The notes below the pieces were generated by a model. That model did no database searches. It was not told where the DNA came from and worked only from the letters and a program-made list of their open reading frames with translations. Of a stretch of DNA of 64,000 nucleotides, positions 34,877 to 47,800 are shown in pieces. Within the stretch, counting starts at the first letter, position 1; every line of letters starts with the position of its first letter. Source of the stretch: Pisaster brevispinus (lineage: Eukaryota; Echinodermata; Asteroidea; Forcipulatida; Asteriidae). Position numbers and translations under genes: made by a program. The DNA lies in assembly GCA_023634235.1 (NCBI GenBank), contig JAMKCF010000072.1:310001-374000 (forward strand), written 5' to 3'.

Positions 34877-36169
34877 TTTTTTAAACATATCCCCAGGAGC
34901 AAACCAGAGCGTGTATCAATTGAAGTGAGGGCCTTGGGGCAGTGAGCATACGAGTTGGCGTGACTTCGTCATTTAAGAGGAAGGGACGTGTGTATGATGT
35001 TTTCAGGTTGAGTGTGCGCGTGTCATTCCGCAAACTAGGGGGAAAACTTGTGGCATTTTGAGAAACAGGGCATAAGTAATTATTTCTTCCTCCATACACA
35101 ACATTACCATTCCTCATTATATTAATCAAAGTACTATGTACATGATATTAAGTCTGGAGTCATTGTGATACATGATATATTAAATGTACGTATATGATAT
35201 CATGTACGTGCATGACAGCTATTGTGAACGTACGCAATAAGAGCGGGATTTCTTTATTCATGTGGCGGCACAATACTTCTGTTGTGTACAAATCATGCAT
35301 GTAGGAAGTTCAGGCTCTGTGGCTTTTTGTAAACAAGTGCTATCACTAAAAACTGCATACACTGCAAATATCATAATCTAGGCATACTCAGTATTTTTCA
35401 TGGAGGAATAAAGAAACCGACTTTATTTTCACACACAAGTAGACTTGATACAAAGTATTATTGAAAACAGTTTGTAAATCTGTCAGTAATGTCCCACGTC
35501 GTCAAATAACCACTTGAAAAAGTACTTGCGGGCCCATATTCAGACCCCTGCCAAAAAACATGATTGGTCTATCCATTTATTAGGCCACACATAAGCACCT
35601 ACTCTATAACAAAATAAAGTATAAAAGCAATCGGACTTTTCACTTATGCACTATGGGTCTCAAAAATGACAAAAAGTCATTTCGCAGGCTAAAAAGTTCG
35701 TTTTTGAAGACCCATACCTTGATAATCAAATGACCTGTGCTATTTTTTACAGTATAAATTAGTTGATGGGATACCAGAAACCTTTATATTAATTTGTAGT
35801 TATATACATCATCTCCATTTGTAGATCGCGACCTCTGAAAATGCCAAAAGCAATAAACGTCAATTTGAAGAGGGCGGGCTCAATTTTTAGGTAGTCATAT
35901 CTCAGAAATGTTGAGGAGTAGGATTCAAAAATGCTGTTTTTGTTCATGGCACCCATAGGGGTTTGTTTTTTGTTTTAAATTGCAAAATCGGAGACGGTGG
36001 CACTGCCAACCCGTCAGGTGAGTTGGCACGGAATGACCCAGACACCTCTGTTAAATCTAATACTTTACAGATCCACGGTTGCTATCACAAAGGAAAACAT
36101 TGTAGTCCACGATTGCTATCACAATGGGCTGACCAAAGGAGGGTCAACGATTGCCGGTGTTTTACACAC

Positions 36170-37070
36170 GTGTGTGTGTGAGTTTGTTTTCACATTCAAA
36201 CCGGGGACCTATAACAAAAGAGGACAATAGGGTCCCCGGTTGGCTAAAGGTCCCCAGTTAGAAATTGTGTACAAAACCAATGGGAGCTGTTGCCAAAAAG
36301 TTAGAGTCCAAACAAAAGAGGGACAATAGGAGGTCCCCGATTGGAGGTGTTTACACACTTGTGTGCCCTTACACATGCCAACTTACGGGGTACTTTTAAC
36401 AATGGAACAATTGACCCCACAAAGCAATTTCAATAGGAACAATAGGGCCCCACAAGGGAATTCTTTAGAAAAGGGGAACAATAGAACAACAATAGCAATA
36501 CCCCACAAACCGGATCCGTAAGGTTGTGTGTGTGTGAGTTTGTTTTCACATTCAAACCGGGGACCTATAACAAAAGAGGACAATAGGGTCCCCGGTTGGG
36601 TTAAGGTCCCCAGTTGGAAATTGTGTACAAAACCAATGGGAGCTGTTGCCAAAAAGTTAGAGTCCAAACAAAAGAGGGACAATAGGAGGTCCCCGATTGG
36701 AGGTGTTTACACACTTGTGTGTGTGTGTGTGTGTGTGAGCACACCCACCAGTCCTTGTGGGGTCCAAAACACAACGGAACGATCGACCCGTCAAGATAAT
36801 TCTTTGTTGAACCTGAACCCCACAAGAGAATTCTTTAGAAAAGGGAATAATATAACAATAGCAGGACCCACATACCGGATCAGTAAGGGTGTGTGCCCTT
36901 ACACATGCCAACTTACGGGGTACTTTTAACAATGGAACAATGGACCCCACAAGGCAATTTCAATAGGAACAATAGGGCCCCACAAGGGAATTCTTTAGAA
37001 AAGGGAACAATAGAACAACAATAGCAGTACCCCACAAACCGGATCCGTAAGGTTGGGTGTGTGTGTGTGC
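36170..37070. repeat. About 350-bp tandem repeats with (GT)n tracts, D-C intron
   Basis: This is the same family as 15830-16745. Unit starts (gagtttgttttcacattc) lie at about 36180 and 36537, and a partial unit at about 36893-37056 is inserted in a different order from the C-B intron. GT tracts lie at about 36716-36738 and 37055-37069. The small overlapping frames on both strands here are repeat by-products. Confidence 0.8.
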
Positions 37071-38883
37071 TAATTTTTGATACCTTATGGAGACCAAGGA
37101 CAAAACATAAAAGGGAAAACAAAAGCAGTACACATGCAAATTCTAAAGACCGGGGTGCTCCGCAAGAAAATTTATTGCAGATAAAGACAGGGGACCAGTC
37201 TAACGTCTACAGGGTGTCTGAGACCTGAAAATTGGTTTTGTGAACGCGCGAACACCATGATCTTGGAACCAAGATAGAAAACATTTTGTGAAGGCCAAAA
37301 CTTAAAATCGCACGAAACCATCCACCCAGAGGCAAAGATGGATATTACAAGGTTGTGTCAGATAGGCGAGACTCAGTCTCAAACTTGTAGTAACCTTTTG
37401 CTGCCTTGGCGATCGTGTTTTTGCGTCCCAGTAAACCCAGCTTGAGCGCTCTGCTAACAACCCAACTGAAAGCTTTTTAATCGAGGACGAATTCCATGCA
37501 GACAGTTTGTTGGCTCTCTTGTATTCGAGATGGACCCACGCGTCTCTTCTGTATCTTGCGTGTGACTGAAGATTGTTATGTACCTATTTTAACATAAGGG
37601 TTATCGCATGCCACCAGTATTTGTGCCTTTTTGCAGAATGAAACCCAGTTGCCAAAAAAATCATCAAATGCATTCAAAACGTGGGTGCAGGGACTATGGT
37701 AAAAACTTTAAGTGAACTGGAGAAAAAAGTGTTTGTAAATTAGTGAAAGTGTGCAAACGGGTTAAGTTATTTTGCAACGGGGCAGTTTCTGGTTTTTCCA
37801 AATCATCTACAAATAAATGTGTTTCAGACAATTACTGAAATCTTTCTTCAGCTGTGCCTTTTATCAACTTTCAATTTTCACCCAAAACAAATCAAACAGA
37901 AACTGCCACCATAACACTGCAAGTAGTAACTAACAAAGGATCAGTGGCAACAATGTTTAACATTTTGTATTAGAGTACAAAGAAAGAGACAGAAAACATA
38001 CATACAAATACCTTAATAACGTGCTATACAGTCAAAAAAGTGACGATGTTAATATCGCTGCAATCTCATCTGTTAGTTATTGTTAAAGGTGTTTAATAGT
38101 AAAACGATTTTGCTCATATTATGGGTTTATTTTACAACATTATATCCAACCACTCCAAAGTAATTCGATAAGATATAATGTGGTGTGGTAAATTTGTGTT
38201 TTGTTTTTCACATTTGTATGTGTTCTTTAAAATGCATATTAATTTCAGAGTTACATCTTATGAAAGCAAAATTTCCATTCAGACAAAAGTATTTCAAAGT
38301 GAATTTTCGGAAATTGACACTTTGAGATACAAAATATCTAAAACCTTTGAATATTGCTGACTGAAAAAAAAAGTGTATCAAATATCTACAAATAGTTTGT
38401 CTCCAAACCCACTACAAGTCAATAAAAACGAGCAAAGTCTTTATTTAAGGAGAGATATTGTATTTTGTATTGCACCATTACTATTTAGATTAGTAATATT
38501 ATTTCACCTAGTGAGTTTCTGGTAAGTGAGCAGTTTGAATTTCCAAAGTTCTATCCTATGTCTAATTTATCAAGTAAGTATTTCAAAAATTCAAACTTCA
38601 AACACTTGACCAGTTTACTTTTAGAATTTTTTCAGGGCAAAAACCAATCAATTAATTATATTGCTTTAATTTCCGACATACAGTATACAAAACTTAAACA
38701 TATAAGGGTGCATTATCGAAAACATAATCAAGGTGTGAATTCTGAACTATACAGTTTTTTTTAGTATAGGTCCAGTGAAATTGAAAAGTAGTAAATCGCT
38801 GGGTGATTATATGTAATCATTAAATAACTATTTTGTATGCGACATCAATGTAAACAAACTCATCATTAAATATTTTAAACAAA

Positions 38884-38890
38884 ACTCACC
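38884..38890 (-). other. 5' splice donor of exon D (G|GTGAGT)
   Basis: The context is identical to the exon C donor. The last exonic base is 38890, phase 1. The exon end reads EVATLSVSAG, with Leu where C and E have Pro. Confidence 0.8.
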
Positions 38891-41800
38891 AGCACTAACA
38901 GATAGGGTGGCTACCTCAGCTGTAGTAGTTACATCTGCCGTTGTGGTAGCCTCAGCTGTTGTAGTTGAATCTGCTGTTGTCGTAGCTTCAGCTGTTGTAG
39001 TTACATCTGCAGTAGTGGTAGCTTCAGCTGTGGTAGTTACATCTGCAGTAGTGAAAGCTTCAGCTGTTGTAGTTACGTCTGCAATTGTGGTTACACCAGC
39101 TGTTGTAGTAACATCTGCAGTTGTGGTAGCTTCAGCTGTTGTAGTTACATATGCAGTTGTGGTAGCTACAGATGTTGAGGTTAAATCTGCAGTTGTGGTA
39201 GCTTCAGCTGTTGTAATTACATCTGCAGTAGTGGTAGCTTCAGCTACTGTGGTTACATCTGCAGTTGTGGTTACACTAGCTGTTGTAGTTACATCTGCAG
39301 TAGTAGTAGCTTCAGCTGTTGTAGTAACGTCTGCAGTTGTGGTTACACCAGCTGTTGTGGTAACATCCGCCGTTGTGGTAGCCTCAACTGTTGTAGTTAC
39401 ATCTGCAGTAGTGGTAGCTTCAGCTGTGGTAGTTACATCTACTGTTGTGGTAGCTTCAGCTGTTGTAGTTACGTCTGCAGTTGTGGTTACACCAGCTGTT
39501 GTGGTAACATCTGCCGTTGTGGTAGCCTCAGCTGTTGTAGTAATATCTGCCGTTGTGGTAGCCTCAGCTGTTGTAGTTACATCTGCAGTAGTGGTAGCTT
39601 CGGCAGTTGTACTTACATCTGCTGTTGTGGTATCTCCAGCTGTTGTAGTTACATCTGCAGTAGTGATAGCTTGAGCTGTTGTAGTTACGTCTGCAATTGT
39701 GGTTACACCAGCTGTTGTAGTAACTCCTGCAGTTGTGGTAGCTTCAGCTGGTGTAGTTACATCTACAGTCGTGGTAGCTTCAGCTGTTGTGGTAACAACT
39801 GCCGTTGTAGTGGTCTCAGCTGCTGTTGTTACATCTGCAGTTGTGGTAGCTTCAGCTGTTGTAGTTACATCTACAGTTGTGGTATCTTCAGCTGTTGTAG
39901 TTACATCTGCAGTAGTAGTTAAATCTGCAGTTGTAGTAATACCAGCTGTTGTAGTTTCATCTGCAGTTGTGGTAGCCTGAGCAGTTGTACTAACATCTGC
40001 AGTTGTGGTAGCTTCAGCTGTTGTAGTAACGTCTGCACTTGTGGTTACACCAGCTGTTGTGGTAGCATCCGCCGTTGTGGTAGCCTCAGCTGTTGTAGTT
40101 ACATCTGCAGTAGTGGTAGCTTCAGCTGTGGTAGTTACATTTGCAGTAGTGGTAGCTTCAGCTACTGTAGTTACATCTGCAGATGTGGTTACACTACCTG
40201 TTGAAGTTACATCTGAAGTTGTGGTAGCTTCAGGTGTTGTAGTTAAATCTGCAGTTGTGGTAGCTTCAGCTGTTGTAGTTACATCTGCAGTTGTAGTTAA
40301 CTCTGCAGTTGTGGTTATACCAGCAGTGGTAGTTACATCTGCAGTTGTTGTAGCTTCAGCTGTTGTAGTTACATCTGCAGTGGTGATTACACCAGCTGTG
40401 GTAGTTACATCTGCAGTTACGGTAGCTTCAGCTGTTGCAGTTACATATGCAGTTGTAGTTAAATCCGCAGTAGTGGTTATACCAGCTGTTGAAGTTACAT
40501 CTGCAGTTGTGGTAGCCTGAGTAGTTGTACTTACATCTGCAGTTGTGGTGGCTTCAGCTGTTGTAGTTACATCTGCAGTTGTGGTAGCTTCAGCTGTGGT
40601 AGTTATATCTGCAGTTGTGGTAGCTTCGGCTGTTGTAGTTACATCTGCAGTTGTGGTTACACCAGCTGTTGTTGTTACATCTGCAGTTGTGGTAGCTTCA
40701 GCTGTTGTAGCTACATCTACAGTTGTGGTATCTTCAGCTGTTGTAGTTACATCTGCAGTAGTAGTTAAATCTGCAGTTGTAGTAATACCAGCAGTTGTAC
40801 TAACATCTGCCGTTGTGGTAGCTTCAGCTGTTGTAGTTACTTCTGCAGTTGTGGTAGATTCAGCTGTTGTAGTTACATCTGCAGTAGTAGTTAAATCTGC
40901 AGTTGTAGTAATACCAGCTGTTGTATTTACATCTGCAGTTGTGGTTACACCAGCTGTTGTTGTAACATCTGCAGTTGTGGTAGCTTCAGCTGTTGTAGTT
41001 ACATCTACAGTTGTGGTATCTTCAGCTGTTGTAGTTACATCTGCAGTAGTAGTTAAATCTGCAGTTGTAGTAATACCAGCTGTTGTAGTTACATCTGCAG
41101 TTGTGGTTGCCTCAGCTGTTGTAGTTACATCTGCAGTAGTGGTAGCTTCAGCTGTGGTAGTTACATCTGCAGTAGTGGTAGCTTCAGCTACTGTAGTTAC
41201 ATCTGCAGTTGTGGTTACACTAGCTGTTGAAGTTACATCTGAAGTTTTGGTAGCTTCAGATGTTGTAGTTAAATCTGCAGTTGTGGTAGCTTCAGCTGTT
41301 GTAGTTACATCTGCAGTTGTAGTTAACTCTGTAGTTGTGGTTATACCAGCAGTGGTAGTTACATCTGCAGTTGTTGTAGCTTCAGCTGTTGTAGTTACGT
41401 CTGCAGTTGTGGTTACACCAGCTGTTGTGGTAACATCTGCAGTTGTGGTAGCCTCAGCTCTTGTAGTAAGATCTGCCGTTGTGGTAGCCTCAGCTGTTGT
41501 AGTTACATCTGCAGTAGTGGTATCTTCAGCTGTAGTAGTAACATCTGCTGTTGTGGTAGCTTCAGCAGTTGTACTTACATCTGCTGTTGTGGTAGCACCA
41601 GCCGTGGTAGTAACATCTGCAGTTGTGGTAGCTTCAGCTGTTGTAGTTACATCTGCAGTTGTAGTTAACTCTGCAGTTGTGGTTATACCAGCAGTGGTAA
41701 TTACATCTGCAGTTGTTGTAGCTTCAGCTGTTGAAGTTACGTCTGCAGTTATGGTTACACCAGCTGTTGTGGTAACATCTGCAGTTGTGGTAGCCTCAGC

Positions 41801-44800
41801 TGTTGTAGTAACATCTGCCGTTGTGGTAGCCTCAGCTGTTGTAGTTACATCTGCAGTAGTGGTAGCTTCAGCTGTAGAAGTAACATCTGCTGTTGTGGTA
41901 GCTTCAGCAGTTGTACTTACATCTGCTGTTGTGGTAGCACCAGCTGTTGTAGTAACATCTGCAGTTGTGGTAGCTTCAGCTGTTGTAGTTAGATCTGCAG
42001 TGGTGATTACACCAGCTGTGGTAGTTACATCTGCTGTTGTGGTAGCTTCAGCTGTTGTAGTTACGTCTGCAGTTGTGGTTACACCAGCTGTTGTAGTTAC
42101 ATCTGCAGTTGTGGTAGCCTCACCTGTTGTAGTTACCTCCGCAGTAGTGGTAGCTTCAGCTGTGGTAGTTACATCTGCTGATGTGGTAGCTTCAGCTGTT
42201 GTAGTTACATCTGCAGTCGTGGTAGCATAAGCAGTTGTACTTACATCTACAGTTGTGGTATCTTCAGCTGTTGTACTTACAACTGCAGATGTAGTTAAAT
42301 CTGCAGTTGTGGTAATACCAGCTGTTGTAGTTACATCTGCAGTTGTAGTAGCCTGAGCAGTTGTACTTACATCTGCTGTTGTGGTAGCTTCAGCTGTTGT
42401 AGTTACGTCTGCAGTTGTTGTTACACCAGCTGTTGTAGTTATATCTGCAGTTGTGGTAGCTTCAGATGTTGTAGTTAAATCTGCAGTTGTGGTAGCTTCA
42501 GCTGTTGTAGTCACATCTGCAGTAGTGCTAGCTTCAGCTGTTGTAGTTACATCTGCAGATGTGGTAGCCTGAGCAGTTGTAGTTACATCTGCATTTGTGG
42601 TAGCTTCATATGTTGTAGTTAAATCTGCAGTTGTGGAAGCTTCAGCTGTTGTAGTTACATCTACAGTAGTGCTGGCTTCAGCTGTGGTAGTTACATCTGC
42701 AGTAGTGCTGGCTTCAGCTGTGGTAGTTACATCTGTATTTGGTGTAGTCTCAGCTGTTGACGTTACGTCTGCAGTTGTGGTTATACCAGCTGTTGTTGTA
42801 ACATCTGTCGTTGTGGTAGCCTCAGCTGTTGTAGTAACATCTGCAGTTGTGGTAGCTTCAGCTGTTGTGGTTAAATCTGCAGTTGTGGTAGCTTCAGCTT
42901 TTGTAGTAACATCTGCAGTTGTGGTAGCTTCAGATGTTATGGTAAAATCTGCAGTTGTGGTAGCTTCAGCTGTAGCAGTAACATCTGCAGTAGTGGTAGC
43001 TTCAGCTTTTGTAGTTACATCTGCAGTTGTGGTTCCACTATCTGTTGTAGTAACATCTGCAGTTACGGTAGCTTCAGCTGTTGTAGTTAATTCTGCAGTT
43101 GTGGTAGCCTGAGCGGATGTACTTACATCTGCAGTTGTGGTAGCTTCAGCTGTTGTAGTTGCATCTGCAGTTGTGGTAGTCTCAGCTGTTGTAGTTACGT
43201 CTGCAGTTGTGGTTACACCAGCTGTTGTTGTAACATCTGCCATTGTGGTAGCCTGAGCTGTTGTAGTAACATCTGCAGTTGCAGTAGCTTCAGCTGTTGT
43301 GGTTAAATCTGCAGTTGTGGTAGCTTCAGCTGTTGTAGTAATATCTGCAGTTGTGGTAGCTTCAGATGTTGTGGTAAAATCTGCAGTTGTGGTAGCTTCA
43401 GCTGTAGCAGTAACATCTGCAGTAGTGGTAGGTTCAGCTATTGTAGTTACATCTGCAGTTGTGGTTACACTAGCTTTTGTAGTTACATCTGCAGTTACGG
43501 TAGCTTCAGATGTTGTAGTTACATCTGCAGTTGTGGTAGCCTGAGCGGATGTACTTACATCTGCAGTTGTGGTAGCTTCAGCTGTTGTAGTTGCATCTGC
43601 AGTTGTGGTAGCTTCAGCTGTTGTAGTTACGTCTTCAGTTGTGGTTACACCAGCTGTTGTAGTAACATCTGCAGTTGTGGTAGCTTCAGCTGTTATGGTA
43701 ACAACTGCCGTTGTAGTAGTCTTAGCTATTGTAGTTACATCTGCAGTTGTGGTAGCTTCAGCTGTTGTACTTACATCTACAGTTGTGGTATCTTCAGCTG
43801 TTGTAGTTCCATCTGCAGTTGTAGTTACATCTGCAGTTGTGGTAGCCTGAGCAGATGTACTTACATCTGCAGCTATGGTAGCTTCAGCTGTTGTAGTTAC
43901 ATCTGCAGTTGTGGTTAAACCAGCTGTTGTAGTAACATCTGCCATTGTTTTAGCCTCAGTTGTTGTACTTACATCTGCAGTAGTGGAAGCTTCAGCTGTG
44001 GTAGTTACATCTGATGTTGTGGTAGCTTCAGCTGTTGTAGTTACTTCTGCAGTTGTGGTTAAACCAGCTGTTGTTGTAACATCTGCCATTGCGGTAGCCT
44101 CAGCTGTTGTAGTAACATCTGCAGTTGCGGTAGCTTCAGCTGTTGTGGTTAAATCTGCAGTTGTGGTAGCCTGAGCGGATGTACTTACATCTGCAGTTGT
44201 GGTAGCTTCAGCTGTTGTAGTTGCATCTGCAGTTGTGGTAGTCTCAGCTGTTGTAGTTACGTCTGCAGTTGTGGTTACACCAGCTGTTGTTGTAACATCT
44301 GCCATTGTGGTAGCCTCAGCTGTTGTATCAACATCTGCAGTTGCGGTAGCTTCAGCTGTTTTGGTTAAATCTGCAGTTGTGGTAGCTTCAGCTGTTGTAG
44401 TAACATCTGCAGTTGTGGTAGCTTCAGCTATAGCAGTAACATCCGCAGTAGTGGTAGCTTCAGCTATTGTAGTTACATCTGCAGTTGTGGTTACACTAGC
44501 GTTTGTAGTTACATCTGCAGTTACGGTAGCTTCAGCTGTTGTAGTTACATCTGCAGTTGTGGTAGCCTGAGCGGATGTACTTACATCTGCAGTTGTGGTA
44601 GCTTCAACTGCTGTAGTTGCATCTGCAGTTGTGGTAGCTTCAGCTGTTGTAGTTACGTCTTCAGTTGTGGTTACACCAGCTGTTGTGGTAACATCTGTCG
44701 TTGTGATAGCCTCAGCTGTTGTAGTTACGTCTGCAGTTGTGGTAGCTTCAGCTGTTGTAGTTACGTCTTCAGTTGTGGTTAAACCAGCTGTTGTTGTTAA

Positions 44801-47800
44801 ATCAGCAGTTGTCGTTATACTAGCTGTTGTACTTACATCTGCAGTTGTGGTAGCCTGAGCAGATGTACTTACATCTGCAGTTGTGGTAGCTTCAGCTGTT
44901 GTAGTTACATGTGCAGTAGTGGTAGCTTCAGCTGTTGTAGTTACGTCTGCAGTTGTAGTTACACCAGCTGTTGTGGTAACATCTGCCGTTGTTGAAGCCT
45001 CAGCTGTTGTAGTTACGTCTGCAGTTCTGGTTACACCAGCTGTTGTGGTAACATCTGCCGTTGTGATAGCCTCAGCTGTTGTAGTAACATCTGCAGTAGT
45101 GGTAGCTTCAGCTGTGGTAGTTAAATCTGATGTTGTGGTAGCTTCAGCTGTTGTAGTTACTTCTGCATTTGTGATTAAACCAGCTGTTGTTGTAACATCT
45201 GCCGTTGTGGTACTCTCAGCTGTTGTAGTTACATCTGCAGGTGTGGTAGCCTGAGCAGTTGTACTTACATCTGGAGTTGTGGTAGGTTCAGCTGTGGTAG
45301 CTTCAGCTGTGGTAGTTTCATCTGCAGTTGTGGTAGCTTCAGCTGTTGTAGTTACGTCTGCAGTTGTGGTTAAACCAGCTGTTGTTGTTACATCTGCAGT
45401 AGTGGTAGCTTCAGCTATTTTAGTTACATCTGCAGTTGTGGTTACACTAGCTGTTGTAGTTACATCTGCAGTTGTGGTAGTTTCAGCTGTTGTAGTTACA
45501 TCTGCAGTTGTGGTAGCCTGAGCGGATGTACTTACATCTGCAGTTGTGGTAGCTTCAGCTGTTGTAGGTACATCTGCAGTAGTGGTAGCTTCAGCTGTGG
45601 TAGTTACATCTGCATTTGTGGTAGCTTGAGTAGTTGTACTTACATCTGACGTTGTGGTACCCTCTGCAGTAAAGGTAGCTTCAGCTTTTGTAGTTACGTG
45701 TGCAGTTGTGGTTACACCAGCTGTTGTGGTAACATCTGCCATTGTGGTAGCCTCAGCTGTTGTAGTAACATCTGCAGTTGCGGTAGCTTCAGCTGTTGTG
45801 GTTAAATCTGCAGTTGTGGTAGCTTCAGCTGTTGTAGTAACATCTGCAGTTGTGGTAGCTTCAGATGTTGTGGTAAAATCTGCAGTTGTGGTAGCTTCAG
45901 CTGTAGCAGTAACATCTGCAGTAGTGGTAGCTTCAGCTATTGTAGTTACATCTGCAGTTGTGGTTACACTAGCTTTTGTAGTTACATCTGCAGTTACGGT
46001 AGCTTCAGCTGTTGTAGTTACATCTGCAGTAGTGGTAGCTTCAGCTGTTGTAGTTACGTCTGCAGTTGTAGTTACACTAGCTGTTGTGGTAACATCTGCC
46101 GTTGTTGAAGCCTCAGCTGATGTAGTTACGTCTGCAGTTGTGGTTACACCAGCTGTTGTGGTAACATCTGCCGTTGTGATAGCCTCAGCTGTTGTAGTTA
46201 CATCTGCAGTAGTGGTAGCTTCAGCTGTGGTAGTTACATCTGATGTTGTGGTAGATTCAGCTGTTGTAGTTACTTCTGCATTTGTGGTTAAACCACCTGT
46301 TGTTGTAACATCTGCCGTTGTGGTACCCTCAGCTATTGTAGTTACATCTGCAGGTGTGGTAGCCTGAGCAGTTGTACTTACATCTGGAGTTGTGGTAGCT
46401 TCAGCTGTTGTAGTAACGTCTGCACTTGTGGTTACACCAGCTGTTGTGGTAGCATCCGCCGTTGTGGTAGCCTCAGCTGTTGTAGTTACATCTGCAGTAG
46501 TGGTAGCTTCAGCTGTGGTAGTTACATTTGCAGTAGTGGTAGCTTCAGCTACTGTAGTTACATCTGCAGTTGTGGTTACACTACCTGTTGAAGTTACATC
46601 TGAAGTTGTGGTAGCTTCAGGTGTTGTAGTTAAATCTGCAGTTGTGGTAGCTTCAGCTGTTGTAGTTACATCTGCAGTTGTGGTAGCTTCAGCTGTTGTA
46701 GTTACGTCTTCAGTTGTGGTTAAACCAGCTGTTGTTGTTACATCTGCAGTAGTGGTAGCTTCAGCTATTGTAGTTACATCTGCAGTTGTGGTTACACTAG
46801 CTGTTGTAGTTACATCTGCAGTTGTGGTAGTTTCAGCTGTTGTAGTTACATCTGCAGTTGTGGTAGCCTGAGCGGTTGTAGTTACATCTGCAGGTGTGGT
46901 AGCCTGAGCAGTTGTACTTACATCTGGAGTTGTGGTAGCTTCAGCTGTGGTAGCTTCAGCTGTGGTAGTTTCATCTGCAGTTGTGGTAGCTTCAGCTGTT
47001 GTAGTTACGTCTTCAGTTGTGGTTAAACCAGCTGTTGTTGTTACATCTGCAGTAGTGGTAGCTTCAGCTATTGTAGTTACATCTGCAGTTGTGGTTACAC
47101 TAGCTGTTGTAGTTACATCTGCAGTTGTGGTAGTTTCAGCTGTTGTAGTTACATCTGCAGTTGTGGTAGCCTGAGCGGATGTACTTACATCTGCAGTTGT
47201 GGTAGCTTCAGCTGTTGTAGGTACATCTGCAGTAGTGGTAGCTTCAGCTGTGGTAGTTACATCTGCATTTGTGGTAGCTTGAGTAGTTGTACTTACATCT
47301 GCCGTTGTGGTACCCTCAGCTGTTGTAGTTTCATCTGCAGTTGTGGTAGCTTCACCTGTTGTAGTTACATCTGCTGGTGTGGTATCTTGAGCAGTTGTTC
47401 TTACATCTGCAGTAGTGGTAGCTTCAGCTTTTGTAGTTACGTCTGAAGTTGTGGTTACACCAGCTGTTGTGGTAACATCTGCCGTTGTGGTAGCCTCAGC
47501 TGTTGTAGTTACATCTGCAGTACTGGTAGCTTCAGCTGTGGTGATTACATCTGCTTTTGTGGTAGCTTCAGCTGTTGTAGTTACGTCTACAGTTGTGGTT
47601 ACACCAGCTGTTGTTGTAACATCTGCCGTTGTTGTAACCTCAGCTGTTGTAGTTACGTCTGCAGTTGTGGTAGCTTCAGCTGTTGTAGTTACGTCTTCAG
47701 TTGTGGTTAAACCAGCTGTTGTTGTTAAATCAGCAGTTGTCGTTATACCAGCTGTTGTACTTACATCTGCAGTTGTGGTAGCCTGAGCAGATGTACTTAC

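Noticed and set aside
34881..35129. Minus-strand frame (MINIMRNGNVVYGG...) repeated at 57097-57357
   Set aside because: It appears conserved only because the introns are recent duplicates. The third copy in the C-B intron (about 14277-14510) has an in-frame TAA, and no domain is visible.
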